Assembly: GCA_963824225.1 (NCBI GenBank)
Contig: CAWGOF010000003.1
Location: forward strand, 868,001-932,000
Reading direction: 5' to 3'
DNA from: CAWGOF01 sp963824225
GTDB taxonomy: Bacteria; Acidobacteriota; Polarisedimenticolia; Polarisedimenticolales; Polarisedimenticolaceae
Length of the DNA: 64,000 nucleotides
The stretch's first letter is position 1. Every line of letters starts with the position of its first letter. A program made the translations under genes and the position numbers. Below the pieces are notes generated by a model. The model was not told the origin of the DNA. It saw only the letters and a program-made list of their open reading frames with translations, and did not search any database. Shown one piece after another: positions 35,237 through 45,600 of the stretch.

Positions 35237-37183
35237 CTACGGAGTCGTATCGCTCCGGCGGAGGCCCTGCACCGTGCCGAGCGGCTCGGGCGGAGGCTGA
35301 GGCGTGGCCTGCGCCGTGGCCGCCGTCGACGCGTTGCCCGCAGCGTCGACGATGAACACCGCGTAGGAGTAGGTCGTGCCGTTCGAGAGCCCGGTGTGGG
35401 CCAGACTCTCGGCGCTCGACGCGGTACCCGGGTTGTCGGCCAACGGCAGCCCGTCGTGCGGGTGGCGCGGGTAACCGGCGGTCGTCTTGTAGCGCACGAC
35501 GACGCGGAACGCGCCCGACTCGGCCGGGTTGGTCCAACCCAGCGTCACGGCCGTGTCTCCCGCGCTCGCGGTGAACCCGCTCGCCGGCGACGGCGGCGTC
35601 GTGTCTCCGTTCGGCGCCTCGGTCGGGACGAAGGTCGGGTCGTTCGTGACGAGCATGCGGTCGATGCGCGTCAGCGCCTCTTGCCCGCCGAGCGTCAGCG
35701 TGTGCAGTCCGCCCGTGAGACCGTACGACCGGCCCTCGATCCACTGCCACGCGTTGGTCTGCGTGGTCGTGATCGTCTGGAACGAGCCGCCGTCGACCCG
35801 CTCGAGCCACGTGTTCGAAGCCGTGGCCGGGCTGAACATGCGGTACCAGAAGTACCACGTGGCCGTGCTGGGCAGGTGGACGCCGTAGTCCCACGTGCCG
35901 GACGGGTTGTTCGCCGTACCGGTGGACGTACCCGAGGCCAGGCGGATGTACGCCCCGCGGAATGCGGTCGCATCGGTCACCGTCTGTGCCGGGGCCCCGA
36001 TCGCTGCGCTCTCGGACTCGACACGCAGGTAGACGAACGAGTTGGTCTGCGTGGTGAACGGCGCCGATGCGGCCTGCGTCGTGGCCAGGCCTCCCGCGTC
36101 GGCGCTGCGCACCGAGTACTCGTAGTCCGTGTCCGGCGCCAGGCCGGCGAGGGCCACGCTGTGGCTCGTGACGAGCGTCGCATCGATCGGCGTCTGCTGG
36201 AACACGGTCTCGCCGACCTTGCGGTACAGGACCTGGCTGTCCGAGCTCTTGTCCGTGGTCCACGTGACCGTCGCGGTGGTCGCGCCCACCGATCCGACAT
36301 GGATGTTCGTGACGTCCGGAGCCTGCGCCGCGTTGACCGTCACGCTGACCGTCGCGGGCGTCGGGTCGGCGAGCCCCGAGCCGTCGGTCACGGTGAACGT
36401 CACGGTGAACGTCCCCGCGGTGTTGAACTGCTTCGCGCCCGGGTTCTGGGCCGTCGAGTCGGCCATCGCCGGATCGCCGAAGTCCCAGCGATACGTGAAC
36501 GGCGTCGTGTTGTCCGGGTCGGACGCGCTCCCGGCGAACGTCACGGTCCCACCGGCGGTGATCGTCGCGCTCGACGACGGCGCGGTGATGGTTCCGTTCG
36601 GCGCGGCGTTCGTCACGGTCAGGATCCCCGTGCCGGTGCCCGTCGTCTGGTCGGTGTTGCGCACCGAGAGGTTCTTCGCCCCCAGCCCGCTCGTCGCCGG
36701 CACGGTGAGATTCACCACGGCCTGCGTGCAGCTGTTGACCGTGACGCTGTTGACGACGATCGAGGCGTCGGACAGCAAGGCCGTCGCGCCGGTGCGGAAG
36801 TTCGTTCCGGTCAAGGTGACGCTCCCCGTCGATCCGCGGGCGATCGACGTCGGGTTCGACGCCGTGACGGTCGGCCGCGACCAGCCGGACAGCTCGGACG
36901 AGTAGGTCGGGCTCAGCGAGCCGTCGGACGCTCGCCCCTTGACCGCGACGTAGTACGTCGTGCAGTCGGTCAAGCCCGTGAGCGTGGCCTGCGTCGTCAG
37001 ACCGACGTCGACCGACTGCGCATACGTTCCCGACGTCGTGCCGTAGAACACGCGGTAGCCGACGAGATTGGGATGGCTCAGCGCGTCCCATGCGACAGAG
37101 ATCGTGCCGGCGTCGGCGAAGCCGGCGCCACCGATGGCCAGCGCAAGGAACAGCCGTACCGTCCAGGCCGTGCGACAGGACAT
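35237..37183 (-). CDS. Secreted FN3/PKD multi-domain protein
   Basis: 648 residues. Signal peptide CRTAWTVRLFLALAIGGAGF; mature N-terminus near DAGTISVAW. Domains in order: fibronectin III (SVAWDALSHPNLVGYRVFYG), an IPT/TIG-like domain (TASNPTSIARGSTGSVTLTG), a PKD domain (YRWDFGDPAMADSTAQNPGA), a second FN3 with TTATVTWTTDKSSDSQVLYR, a jelly-roll-like segment (VYLRVESESAAIGAP, WYFWYRMFSP) resembling carbohydrate-binding modules, and a final FN3. No catalytic site is seen. It is likely a surface or matrix adhesin. The ATG at 37183 has GGTGGGGTG upstream; the longer frame from 37255 is rejected. Confidence 0.85.
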   Translation of the reverse strand: MSCRTAWTVRLFLALAIGGAGFADAGTISVAWDALSHPNLVGYRVFYGTTSGTYAQSVDVGLTTQATLTGLTDCTTYYVAVKGRASDGSLSPTYSSELSGWSRPTVTASNPTSIARGSTGSVTLTGTNFRTGATALLSDASIVVNSVTVNSCTQAVVNLTVPATSGLGAKNLSVRNTDQTTGTGTGILTVTNAAPNGTITAPSSSATITAGGTVTFAGSASDPDNTTPFTYRWDFGDPAMADSTAQNPGAKQFNTAGTFTVTFTVTDGSGLADPTPATVSVTVNAAQAPDVTNIHVGSVGATTATVTWTTDKSSDSQVLYRKVGETVFQQTPIDATLVTSHSVALAGLAPDTDYEYSVRSADAGGLATTQAASAPFTTQTNSFVYLRVESESAAIGAPAQTVTDATAFRGAYIRLASGTSTGTANNPSGTWDYGVHLPSTATWYFWYRMFSPATASNTWLERVDGGSFQTITTTQTNAWQWIEGRSYGLTGGLHTLTLGGQEALTRIDRMLVTNDPTFVPTEAPNGDTTPPSPASGFTASAGDTAVTLGWTNPAESGAFRVVVRYKTTAGYPRHPHDGLPLADNPGTASSAESLAHTGLSNGTTYSYAVFIVDAAGNASTAATAQATPQPPPEPLGTVQGLRRSDTTP

Positions 37184-37591
37184 GTTCACCCCACCCACCC
37201 AGTTGTCAGGACGGCGCGGCGGTTTGCCAGATCCGTGCCACGCTGCAGACGACACGCCGGCGGTCGTGCGCGCGTCCGCTCCGCACCGCGCACGCCGCGC
37301 TCGGATCTCGCGGCGACGTCTCGATTCTCGTAACGGAAGATGACGACGACGAGTTCGTGCGCGAGGTCGAGTGCGCGATCTCGGCGAAACTCAGGCTGCG
37401 GAGCGCACACCGCGCGCGATGCACGATCGCGTGGCCAGCTCGAGCGTGGGATCTGACGACGCGCGATTGGCGCGGCGAGCTACGCAGCCAAAGTCACGCG
37501 CGTGTGCTCGTCAACACGTGGCGTGTCAGGCACGTACTTCAGAATCGTAAGCCGAAGTCGGAAATCCGGCGTCGCGGCGGGGCTCGGCGAA
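37184..37591. other. Intergenic stretch without a recognised gene
   Basis: About 400 nt between the FN3 protein start and tRNA-Cys. Short overlapping frames in several registers show no family pattern, ribosome site or consistent codon bias. Nothing beyond the upstream region of the FN3 gene is seen. Confidence 0.6.
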
Positions 37592-37667
<76 letters not shown>

Positions 37668-37679
37668 CGGGAAGGCAGT

Positions 37680-37709
37680 ACTATAGCTGGGGCGCCGCCG
37701 CCCGGTCAA
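37680..37709 (-). promoter_or_regulatory. Promoter of tRNA-Cys
   Basis: On the minus strand TTGACC (37709-37704) and TATAGT (37685-37680) are spaced by 18 nt. The -10 ends 13 nt before the mature tRNA 5' end, leaving a short leader for RNase P. Confidence 0.75.
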
Positions 37710-37740
37710 CGACGGGAGGCCTTGCCGAAGAGCAGGAGAC

Positions 37741-38292
37741 ATGTCGGACCGTCTCGCACCGGGTTTCCTCGTGGCCGTGCCGCAGTTGCTCGACCCGAAC
37801 TTTCGGCAGTCGGTCGTGCTGCTCCTCGAGCAGAACGACGAGGGTGCCCTCGGGGTCGTGATCAACCACGACAGTCCGCTGCTGCTGAAAGAGCTGTGCG
37901 CCGACCACGAGATCGACTATGGCGGCGACCCCGAAAAGCGCGTCCGGCGCGGCGGTCCGGTCCAGCCCGAGCAGGGGCTCGTGCTGTACGGCGCCGAGCA
38001 CGCCGATCCCGAGGGCCGGCCGGTGATCGACGGCCTGCACGTTAGCGTCTCCCGCGCGACGCTGTCCCGACTGTGCCGGATGGAGCGGGGACGGTTCCAC
38101 TGCTTCTCGGGCTACGCCGGCTGGGGCCCGGGGCAGCTCGAGCGCGAGATCTCGGACGGCTCGTGGATCTTCGCCCCGGTCGACGCGCGCCTGGTGCTCG
38201 ACCGCGACCCCCAGGGGGTGTGGCTCGAGTGTCTGCGCGAGCAGGGCCTCGACCCGGCGGCGATCGTGCCCGGCGGCGGTGGGGCGTCCTGA
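37741..38292 (+). CDS. YqgE/AlgH family protein (DUF179)
   Basis: 183 residues. Typical family features: LAPGFLVAVPQLLDPNFRQS, VVLLLEQNDEGALGVVINHD, RRGGPVQPEQGLVLYG, and CFSGYAGWGPGQLEREISDG with WIFAP. AlgH/YqgE proteins are cytosolic and poorly understood; in some Gammaproteobacteria they affect alginate or other gene expression, and the gene is often next to yqgF. Here no yqgF is nearby. The ATG is preceded by AGGAGA at good spacing. It is divergent from tRNA-Cys and convergent with the topoisomerase VI subunit gene. Confidence 0.93.
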   Translation: MSDRLAPGFLVAVPQLLDPNFRQSVVLLLEQNDEGALGVVINHDSPLLLKELCADHEIDYGGDPEKRVRRGGPVQPEQGLVLYGAEHADPEGRPVIDGLHVSVSRATLSRLCRMERGRFHCFSGYAGWGPGQLEREISDGSWIFAPVDARLVLDRDPQGVWLECLREQGLDPAAIVPGGGGAS

Positions 38293-38305
38293 CCGCCACC
38301 GCGGG

Positions 38306-39431
38306 CTACGGCAGGAACTTCTCCGGGCTCTTGAGCTTCGCCGGCAGGTACTCGTCGATCACGTAGTTCAGGCCCCAGCGCGCCAGCGCCTGCTGCTCGG
38401 CACGCACGCCCATCCGGATCAGCCGCTCGATCGCCTCGCGCCACGGCTTGTGGCGCTCGAAGAACGGATCGTTCTTGAGCGCGTCCTTGGCGCGCTTGAC
38501 GTCCACGTCCTTGAGCGGGTGGGTCGGCAGCTTGTAGTCGACGATGTCCTGGGGCGTGACGCCGAGGTAGCTCGCGCCGCGGAACGCAGAAGAACCGGTT
38601 GATGTGCGCGGCGTTGCCCGAGCCGACCTTCAGCGTCCGGTAGATGTTCGAGATCCCGTACGGATCGCAGTCCACGAACGCGTAGACCGGGAGCTTGCAC
38701 TGCTCGGACAGCAGGCGCACGAACCGCCGCGTCGCGCGCGTCGGCACGCCGGCCATCGATACGAGGATGCAGTGCGCCTTGCTCCAGAACTTGTGGCTCT
38801 GCAGGCGCTGGAACATGCCGCCCGTCTCGATGCACAGGACGAACTTGGCCTTGGTCTCGAACCGCAGGTGCTCGACGAGCGACGGGATCGAATACGCTCC
38901 CGAGCCGAACCGCGTGCAGTCGATCGTCTCGGTCTTGCCGCTCTCGAGATCGGTGTCGTGGACCAGGAGCTCCCCGGCGATCGCACCGCCGTGCTCGTCG
39001 GGGATGTAGCGCAGCTGCTCGCGGCTCACACCGTGGACCGAGAACATCGCCTCGATGTCGTCCATCACGGTGTCCGACTCGCCCTGCTCGTCGAAGCACG
39101 CCTCGCCCCAGTTCTTCGACTGGTAGTACGCGTCTCGCTTGGTGGCGAAGTCGCTCGTCTCGACGAGCTCCTTGGACAGGGCCATCATCTTGAGCGTCTG
39201 GGCGAACGTCTTGGCCGTGTTGACGGTCAGCGTACGGCTCGAGCGCTCGCGGCCGATCTCGAAGTATCCCTTCTTGAGGTCGTAGCGCACGTTCGAGAGC
39301 GAGCGCACCGGGAAGTCGACGACCGGCTTGCGGAGCTTCTCGATCCCGCCGTGGATCGACTCCGCGACCTCGACGATCGCCTCGACCGTCACGCGATCGA
39401 GGCGCTCCTTCTCGGCCTTGGGCGACTTCAT
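38306..39431 (-). CDS. DNA topoisomerase VI subunit A (Spo11-like), one frameshift
   Basis: About 375 residues if a single extra base near 38580-38588 is removed. The N-terminal CAP-like DNA-binding domain has RSLSNVRYDLKKGYFEIG and the likely cleavage tyrosine in TKRDAYYQSKNWGEACFDEQ. The Toprim domain has the acidic glutamate in VLCIETGGMFQRL and the DxD of FVDCDPYGISNIYRTLKVGS. After the break the frame resumes ASYLGVTPQDIVDYKLPTHP and runs to YLPAKLKSPEKFLP. Topo VI makes double-strand breaks together with an ATPase B subunit. No top6B gene is adjacent, which is unusual since A and B are normally paired. ATG 39431. Confidence 0.85.
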
Positions 39432-39465
39432 CCGAGGCTACGGTAGCACGCTGAATCGTCCGCGA

Positions 39466-42400
39466 TCACGAACCGGAGCACGTCAGAGCCGCGAGCGCCT
39501 CCCGACCCGCACCGGCGCTACCTACGCCGCACCCGTTTCGCACGCGCACGAGGTAGAACCGGCCATCGTCGGGTGCCGGGTTGGCGAGCCCATCGACGTA
39601 CGATGGGACCGTCACGCTCGAGGCGAAGCACGTCGTCGCGCCGATTCCGCCGGCCCGCAGCGCGGCGAGCGATCCGCCGAGGACGTCGTACACCACGCCG
39701 CCAGCGCTCGACTGCTGGTCGGCCCACGCGAGCGTCGTCTCGGCCGCGCCCGACACAGCGACGCCGTCGACGACGAGCGGCGGACCCCAAGCCGCGGCAT
39801 CGGCCGCCGCGCAGTCCGTGCCGTCGAGTGTGCCGTCCTCGTCCCGATCGCCTCCGAGGCGCACGCCCGAGCCGACCGGAGCGCAGAGGAACGAGATCGG
39901 GCCCGTCGCTACCTGACGAAGCGCGCTCGTCGCGAGCGGGGCTTCGCCGGCCACGTCGGTCACCCACACGCCGTCCACGAGCTGGTACTTCCGGACGCGC
40001 GAGCCGACGCGCGCCGAGGCGGTCAGCTCGCAATGATGGCCGGGGGTGACCATGTCGCCGAGCGGGGGGAGAACGCCGTTGCCGACGAGCACGGCGAGGA
40101 GGGCTTCCTCCGCGGGCGTCCCCGTCGGCGGCGGGCCCGCTGGCAGCGTGACGTTCCGACCGACCGCCGGACGCGGATCGATCGGGAACCGTACCGCCAT
40201 GAACGCCGAAACGTTTTTCGCCTCCGTCGTGCTCAACGCCGAGAAGACGTTGCGCGACAGGAACGTCCCAATGTCGGGGAAGCTGCCGTCGTGTCCCAGG
40301 CCGTAGCCCGAACGCGCGTTGGGCGCGGCCGAGGTCGAGCGCGCACCGATCTTCTCGTGCGTGCTGCGCAGGTCCGGCGTCTCGAAATCGTTGTCCGGGG
40401 TCTCGACGAGGTCGCCGTTGACGAGGGCGGTCGTGTGCACGCTCGTCGGCATCGTGGGCGCCACTCCGTAGCGCTGGCCGTTCGTCGCCCCGAACTCGGT
40501 CGTATGGCACGAGCGACAGCCCGCGCCGCCAAACGAATGGTCGTACAGGTAGTCCTGCAACCCGGCGGTCGGGTTGCCCGAGAAGGTCGTGCCGGGGACC
40601 GGGATCGACGCGTTCGGCAGGGTGCCGTCGGCCCCCATCAGCGGGTTCGGCGGGAACTCGATCCGCATGGCGAACTGCCGGAACAGCTCCATGTCCTCCG
40701 TACTCAAACCGGCCCGCTTGCCCTGGACTGGTCCGACATCCGGCGCGCCGAGCAGCGTGACGAACGCCTCGTTGAAATCGTCAAACGTCGCACGATCGCC
40801 GCGCGTGTGCAGCGGCTCGAGCATTCCGCGCAGCGTACGCGTGACCATCGGCCCCTTCTGCGGGTCGAAGCCGTCGTGCGCCGCGCAGAAGAACGGGTCG
40901 GACGGGTTCAGGGTCGCGCACTCGAGCGGTCGCAGGTTCCCCGGTGTGATGAACCGAACATTGTCCGGCGAGACGCCGTACGGGACGAAGCCGTCCTCCG
41001 GGTTCCCCAGCTCCCACGCCAGGTCGTCCCGGTCCCCCGACACGTGGCAGCTCGCGCAGGACGCGTCGCCGTGGGCCGAGCGCAACGCGTCGTACAGGTA
41101 CTCGCGTCCCTCGCGCACGACCTCCCCGCTCGCGTCGTGGAGCGGAACGTCGACGAGGCGCGTCAGGCTCGCCCCTGCGACGACGGTGATCGTGTGCGCC
41201 ACGCGGTTGAGCACGTACAGGCGATCGTGAGCTTCGTCGAGCGCGACGCCCGTCGGGCCATCTCCCACCGACACGGCGACGGGGTTGGGCCGGCTCGGGC
41301 CGAAGATGCACGAGCCGGTCGAGCAGCCGGCGGCGACGCGAAAGACCTTGCTCGACCCGAGCGCGGCCAGGTAACCGAGCGTTCCGGCCTGGTTCCACAC
41401 GAGCATTCCGGGCTGCGCCACGCTGGCCAGCCTCTCGAGGAGGTTCGTCTGCGGATCGCTCGAGCGGTCGATGTGGCTGTTCAGGTCGACCTTCGTGACG
41501 CCGAGCGTCGCCGGATCGACGATCGCCAGGCGATTGTCGACGACGTGGCCGCGCAGACCGAGCGGATGCTCGAAGCGCACGAAGTTCCGCGCGTCGGTGT
41601 TCGGCACGTAGACCTTGCCGCTCGCCGGGTTGACCGAGACGTCGAACAGCGTCGTCCCGAGGTGGGCCGCTGTCGTCACGGCGAGCGTCGTCGCGTTGAT
41701 GACGAACAGGTCCTGGTCCGGCAGGCGGCGGCGGACACAGGCGCTCCAGTCCTGTCCGAACTCGTCTTGCCACTGTCCTGCCGCGTCGTTCCAGCGCACG
41801 ATCAGGCTCAGGCGCCTCGGCAGCGGCGTGCCCTCACTGTCGAGCTCGACGGGCAGCGCCGGATTGCGCTCGATTCCCGCGGGAAGCGGCGGGTAAAACG
41901 GCGTGGGCCCCTGGCAGCTCAGGTCGTCCGTGAGCCCGAGCGCACCGAGCCGCGCCGCGTTGATCCCCGACCCGGTGCCAAAGATCGCCGGCGCCGGAAC
42001 GATCGTCGTCTGGTTCCCGGAGAACAGCGGCACGCAGTACACGCGGCTCCCGTCGGGCGAGACGCCGAGCGCACGTGGCTTGCGGCTGAAGATCGACACC
42101 GCCGTTGGCGATGCGGAGAGGTTCGACAGGTCGAACACGCGCACGACGTCCTCACCGGCGATCGAGACGAACGCCTTGCCCGCGGCGAACGCGACGTCGG
42201 TCGGCTCGTTCCCCACGGCGAGTGTCCGTACGACGAGACCCTGATCGAGGTCGACGATGCTCACCGTGTCCGAGAGGTGGTTCACGACCCACGCCTCGGA
42301 TCCCGTGCGAGCCATCACCGTGACCGGCTCGAGACCGACGGGGATCGAGCGCTCGGGGACGAGGCTCCCGTCGGACGCGATCGTGAACACCTCGAGCATC

Positions 42401-42561
42401 GCATCGGACGTGTTGACGGCGAGGAGCCGCGTGGTGCCGCCCGACACCGCGAGGTCGATCGGATGGACGTGCGAGACCTCGAAATTGGTGTAGCCGGCGA
42501 AGGTCAGGGGCGTGGCGAGGACCACCGCGCCGAGACCCACGCTCGATCGAAACGAGCGCAT
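39466..42561 (-). CDS. Secreted YVTN beta-propeller protein with c-type cytochrome domain (paralogue 1)
   Basis: 1031 residues. Signal peptide FRSSVGLGAVVLATPLTFA. The first about 480 residues hold propeller blades of the YVTN type (LLAVNTSDAMLEVFTI, VSIVDLDQGLVVRTLAVG, NEPTDVAFAAGKAFVSIAG). Then two haem-binding motifs: SCASCHVSGD near residue 505 and GCRSCHTTEFG near 684, in a region like di-haem cytochrome c peroxidase (MauG) relatives, with TLRGMLEPLHTRGDRATFDD between them. A C-terminal FN3-like segment follows (ETTLAWADQQSSAGGVVYDV). It is probably periplasmic and redox-active; the substrate is unknown. The ATG at 42561 has AGGGGGGAA upstream. Paralogue 2 lies 54 nt upstream and shares the whole layout. 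Confidence 0.86.
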   Translation of the reverse strand: MRSFRSSVGLGAVVLATPLTFAGYTNFEVSHVHPIDLAVSGGTTRLLAVNTSDAMLEVFTIASDGSLVPERSIPVGLEPVTVMARTGSEAWVVNHLSDTVSIVDLDQGLVVRTLAVGNEPTDVAFAAGKAFVSIAGEDVVRVFDLSNLSASPTAVSIFSRKPRALGVSPDGSRVYCVPLFSGNQTTIVPAPAIFGTGSGINAARLGALGLTDDLSCQGPTPFYPPLPAGIERNPALPVELDSEGTPLPRRLSLIVRWNDAAGQWQDEFGQDWSACVRRRLPDQDLFVINATTLAVTTAAHLGTTLFDVSVNPASGKVYVPNTDARNFVRFEHPLGLRGHVVDNRLAIVDPATLGVTKVDLNSHIDRSSDPQTNLLERLASVAQPGMLVWNQAGTLGYLAALGSSKVFRVAAGCSTGSCIFGPSRPNPVAVSVGDGPTGVALDEAHDRLYVLNRVAHTITVVAGASLTRLVDVPLHDASGEVVREGREYLYDALRSAHGDASCASCHVSGDRDDLAWELGNPEDGFVPYGVSPDNVRFITPGNLRPLECATLNPSDPFFCAAHDGFDPQKGPMVTRTLRGMLEPLHTRGDRATFDDFNEAFVTLLGAPDVGPVQGKRAGLSTEDMELFRQFAMRIEFPPNPLMGADGTLPNASIPVPGTTFSGNPTAGLQDYLYDHSFGGAGCRSCHTTEFGATNGQRYGVAPTMPTSVHTTALVNGDLVETPDNDFETPDLRSTHEKIGARSTSAAPNARSGYGLGHDGSFPDIGTFLSRNVFSALSTTEAKNVSAFMAVRFPIDPRPAVGRNVTLPAGPPPTGTPAEEALLAVLVGNGVLPPLGDMVTPGHHCELTASARVGSRVRKYQLVDGVWVTDVAGEAPLATSALRQVATGPISFLCAPVGSGVRLGGDRDEDGTLDGTDCAAADAAAWGPPLVVDGVAVSGAAETTLAWADQQSSAGGVVYDVLGGSLAALRAGGIGATTCFASSVTVPSYVDGLANPAPDDGRFYLVRVRNGCGVGSAGAGREALAALTCSGS

Positions 42562-42615
42562 GCTTCCCCCCTGTTCTGCGGCGGGCAACGATTCAGCGTG
42601 AGTCTACACCGGTTC

Positions 42616-45600
42616 TCAGGGGACGGTGCAATCGAGCCCGGAGAGCGCGCCGCGGCCCGGCCCGAAGGTCCCGCTCGAGCACGCGTTGCGGGCCCGAACG
42701 AGGTAGAAACGCCCGTTTCCGCCGGGTGGGTTGGGAGCGGTGTCGGTGTAGGACGGGGTACCGAGGTCGCCCGCAATGCAGCTCGTCGCCGCGACGAGAC
42801 CGCTCGCCTGGAGCGTCGACAGGCTCCCGCCGACCACGTCGTACACGACGCCCGGACCGGTTGCGGTCGCTTGCTCGGACCACGACAGCACGGTTGCGGG
42901 AGTCTTCGAGACGCGGAGACCGGCGACCTCGGCCGGTGCGCCGAACGCGCCAGGATCGGCCGCAGCGCAATCGTTTCCGTCGAGCACGCCGTCCTCGTCC
43001 CGGTCGCCCCCGAGACGTGCACCCGATGCGATCGGCGCACACAGGAACGTGATCGGCGCCTGGGCCGCCTGGCGCAGCGCCGTTGTCGTGCGCGTCGGCT
43101 CGCCCGCGAGATTCGAGATCCACACGCCCCCGGCGTAGCGTAGGCGCCGCGCGATCCCCCCGAGTCGTGTGGCGGCCACGAGCTCGCAGTGATGCGCCGG
43201 GGCGTTCGCATCCCCCAGCGGGGGCCGCGGCGGAATGGCGCTCGGGTCGCCGACGAGCCAGCGCAGCACGTCTTCCTCTTGTGCCGTGCCCGTCGGAGGC
43301 GTTCCGGCGGGAACGGTCAGCTGGCGTCCGACCGCGGGTCGCGTGCCGGTCGGGAAATGGGCCATGAACGCCGCGAGGTCGCGCACCTGCTGCGCGGTCA
43401 GCGTGAACACGCTGAACGACAGGAACGTCCCGAGGTCGGGCACCGAGCCGTCGTGCACGAACCCGGTGCCCGAGCGCGCGAGCGGCGGCGGCTGCACGCG
43501 ATCGCCGAACACGGGGCCGATCTTCTCGTACATGTTGCGCAGGTGCGGGACCTTCAGATCGCTGTGCGGCGACTGATCGGCATTCCCGTTGAACAGCGCC
43601 GCCGCGCCCGCGGAGGTCGGGCTCGTCGGCGTGACGCCGCCGAGCGTGCCGCCCGCGGCACCGAACGGGTGCGCGTGGCACGATCGGCACGGTTGACCGG
43701 CGTCGGTCGATCCGCTGTCGAACACGGTCGCGCCAGCCGCGGGATTCCCGGAGAACGGCGAGCCCGGGACCGGCACCGGCGCGTTGGGCAGCGTGTCGTC
43801 GACGAGACGCAGCGGGTTCGGCGGGAAGCGCATGCGCAGAGCGAACTGCCGGAACTGCTCCATCTGCTCGCCGGGGAGCATCTGCCCCGCCCCCAGCAGG
43901 CCGAGAAACGCGGGGTTGAACTCGTTCATCGTCGGCCGATCGCCGCGCCAGTGCAGCGGCTCGAGCATCCCGCGCAGCGTCTGCGTGGCCATCGGGCCCT
44001 TCTGCGGATCGAAGCCGTCGTGCGACGCACAGACGAGCGGATCGGGGCAGGTCACCGGGTTGCCGTTGATCGGGACGATGAACCGCACGTTGTCGCCCTG
44101 CCCGGTGTACGGCGCGAAGTCGCCCTGCGGGGCTCCGAGGTCCCACGACAGGTCGTCCCGATCCCCGGAGATGTGGCAGCTGGCGCAGGACTGGTCGCCA
44201 TGCCCGGAGCTCAGGATCGCGTCGTAGAGAAAGCGCCGGCCGAGCTTGTCGATCGCCGGGCTCGGGTCGTGCAGCGGGACGTCGTCGAGCTTGAGAAGCG
44301 TGGTCGCGTCGACCACGGCGATCGTGTTCGAGAACCGGTTGAGCACGTACACGCGGTTGCGCGTCTCGAGGAGCGCGACGCCGCTCGGCCCCTCGCCGAC
44401 CTCGGTCGCATCGGGCGTCGCGCGATTCGAGCCGAAGATGCACGCGGAGGTCGCGCAGGCGCCATCCACGCGGAACAGCTTGCGCGTCCCGAGCCCGACG
44501 AGGAACCCGCGCGACCCGCTCTGGTTCCACACGAGCATCCCGGGCTGCGCGATGCTCGCCTGACGCTCGGCCACGTTCGTCTGCGGATCGCTCCCTCGAT
44601 CGATGTGCGCGTTGAGATCGATGCGGTTGATCGCGAATGGGCTCACCGGGGCGACGGTGGTCAAGCGGTTGTCGACCGCGTGACCCTGGACACCGAGCGG
44701 GTGCTCGAAGCGCACACGGTTGCGGGCGTCGGTGTTGGGGATCCAGATCCGCCCGGTCCCGGGTTGGACCGCCACGTCGAACAGCGTGGTCCCGACGTGG
44801 GCGATCTGCTGGATCACCGCAGGCGTGTTCGCGTCGATCACGAGCAGGTCGCGATCGGGCATGCGGAACGGCAGGCAGTTGCTCCAGTCTTGACCCGCAC
44901 CGTCGCGCCACTGCTGGAACGGCTCGTCGAACCCGACGACCAGGCCGATGCGCGGGAAGTTGGCCCGGTTGTCCGGGTCCTGCGGATCGACCTGCGGGTC
45001 CGGGAGCGCCGGGTTGCGCGCGATACCGGGCGGGAGCGCGGGGTATGGCGGCCGGGGTCCGACGCAGCCCGGCGGGTTCAGCCCGAGCTGCGACAGCCGG
45101 GTCAGATCCAGCCCGTCTCCGGTGCCCCAGATCTCGTTCGCCCCGATCGTCGTCGTCTGGTTCCCGGAGAACAGCGCGACGGCGTAGACCCGCGTGCCGT
45201 CGGCCGATACGGCGAGGGCGCGCGGCTTGCGGCTGAAGATCGGCAGCACGACCGGCGCGGCGTCGAGGTTCGCGAGCAGGTACGCCCGCACCTGGTCGAG
45301 CCCGGCGACCGAGACGAACGCGCGCCCGGAGGCGAACGCCACGTCGGTCGGCTCGTCCCCGACGGCGAGCGTGCGCGTGACGATCCCCAGAGCGAGGTCG
45401 ACGATGCTGATCGAGTCCGAGAGCTGGTTGACGACCCACGCTTCGGTGTCGGTGCGCGCGACGACCGTCACGGGCTCGAGGCCCACGGGCGCCGAGCGCT
45501 CGTGCCTGAGGCTGCCGTCCGTCTCGACGGCGTAGATCTCGAGCACCGCGTCGGGCGTGTTGACGGCGACGAGACGCGTGCCCGACGGTGTCAGGTCGAT

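Noticed and set aside
37256..37590. Short open frames between the FN3 gene and tRNA-Cys
   Set aside because: No ribosome site, no family match and no codon pattern; treated as intergenic.
39328..43143. A 1271-codon open frame on the plus strand opposite the propeller-cytochrome genes
   Set aside because: It is an antisense shadow caused by high GC at third positions. It is rich in Arg, Glu and His without domains, while the minus strand encodes haem motifs and propeller repeats.
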